Origin: JBGPIT01 sp041485125 | Lineage (GTDB): Bacteria > Desulfobacterota > Binatia > UTPRO1 | DNA length: 25,068 nt | NCBI GenBank assembly: GCA_041485125.1 | Contig: JBGPIT010000025.1 | Location: 1-25,068 of the forward strand | Direction of reading: 5' to 3' | In this document: piece by piece, positions 25,044 to 25,068 of the stretch | Layout of the letters: every line of letters starts with the position of its first letter | Numbering within the stretch: position 1 is the stretch's first letter | Translations under genes and position numbers: made by a program | The notes under the pieces: generated by a model | Databases searched by the model: none | Told to the model about the DNA's origin: nothing | The model's input: the letters and a program-made list of their open reading frames with translations, nothing else

Positions 25044-25068
25044 CCGCGGGCGCGCGGGATCAGGCTGC

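Overview
The window is a compact, very GC-rich bacterial chromosome segment, almost entirely protein-coding. It holds the 5' part of a 16S rRNA gene, 15 protein genes I accept, and short intergenic control regions. I saw no transposase, phage gene, CRISPR array, tRNA or other sign of recent transfer. The order smc - ftsY - fthC - rny - ymdB - tyrS - 16S resembles, from memory, the arrangement in Deltaproteobacteria-related lineages. Together with the GC content and a bacterial F420 biosynthesis operon, this suggests an uncultured Desulfobacterota/Binatota-type organism. That placement is inference; the 16S fragment would settle it.

Layout. (1) 1-1000: truncated 16S gene on the minus strand, with a leader carrying two near-consensus tandem promoters and a boxA antitermination element. 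(2) 1001-10333, minus strand: tyrS, ymdB, rny, fthC, a ~300-nt non-coding gap that looks like a small-RNA locus (6S RNA is the leading idea), ftsY and smc. These cover chromosome condensation, membrane protein targeting, folate metabolism, mRNA decay and tRNA charging. (3) 10503-12818: an HNH-domain protein (minus) divergent from an RNase E/G family ribonuclease (plus). (4) 12932-16988, plus strand: a tightly overlapping operon cofG-cofH-cofD-cofE for the deazaflavin cofactor F420. It meets a small unknown gene tail to tail. (5) 17501-21289, minus strand: manC and plsB, nine bases apart. (6) 21373-25043: a membrane-anchored alpha/beta-hydrolase-like protein lacking its nucleophile serine, a class V aminotransferase, an unrecognised 189-residue protein with a well-marked promoter and dyad, and a RluA-family pseudouridine synthase.

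Most genes are housekeeping. The points most worth a second look are: two mismatches in the 16S site of the general bacterial probe EUB338; the F420 operon without cofC/fbiD and without the FbiB reductase domain, preceded by a perfect 11-bp tandem repeat; the ftsY-fthC gap as a candidate structured RNA; the serine-less hydrolase; and the 9-bp dyad flanking the promoter of the 189-residue protein gene. I did not find a clear new defence or mobile system here.
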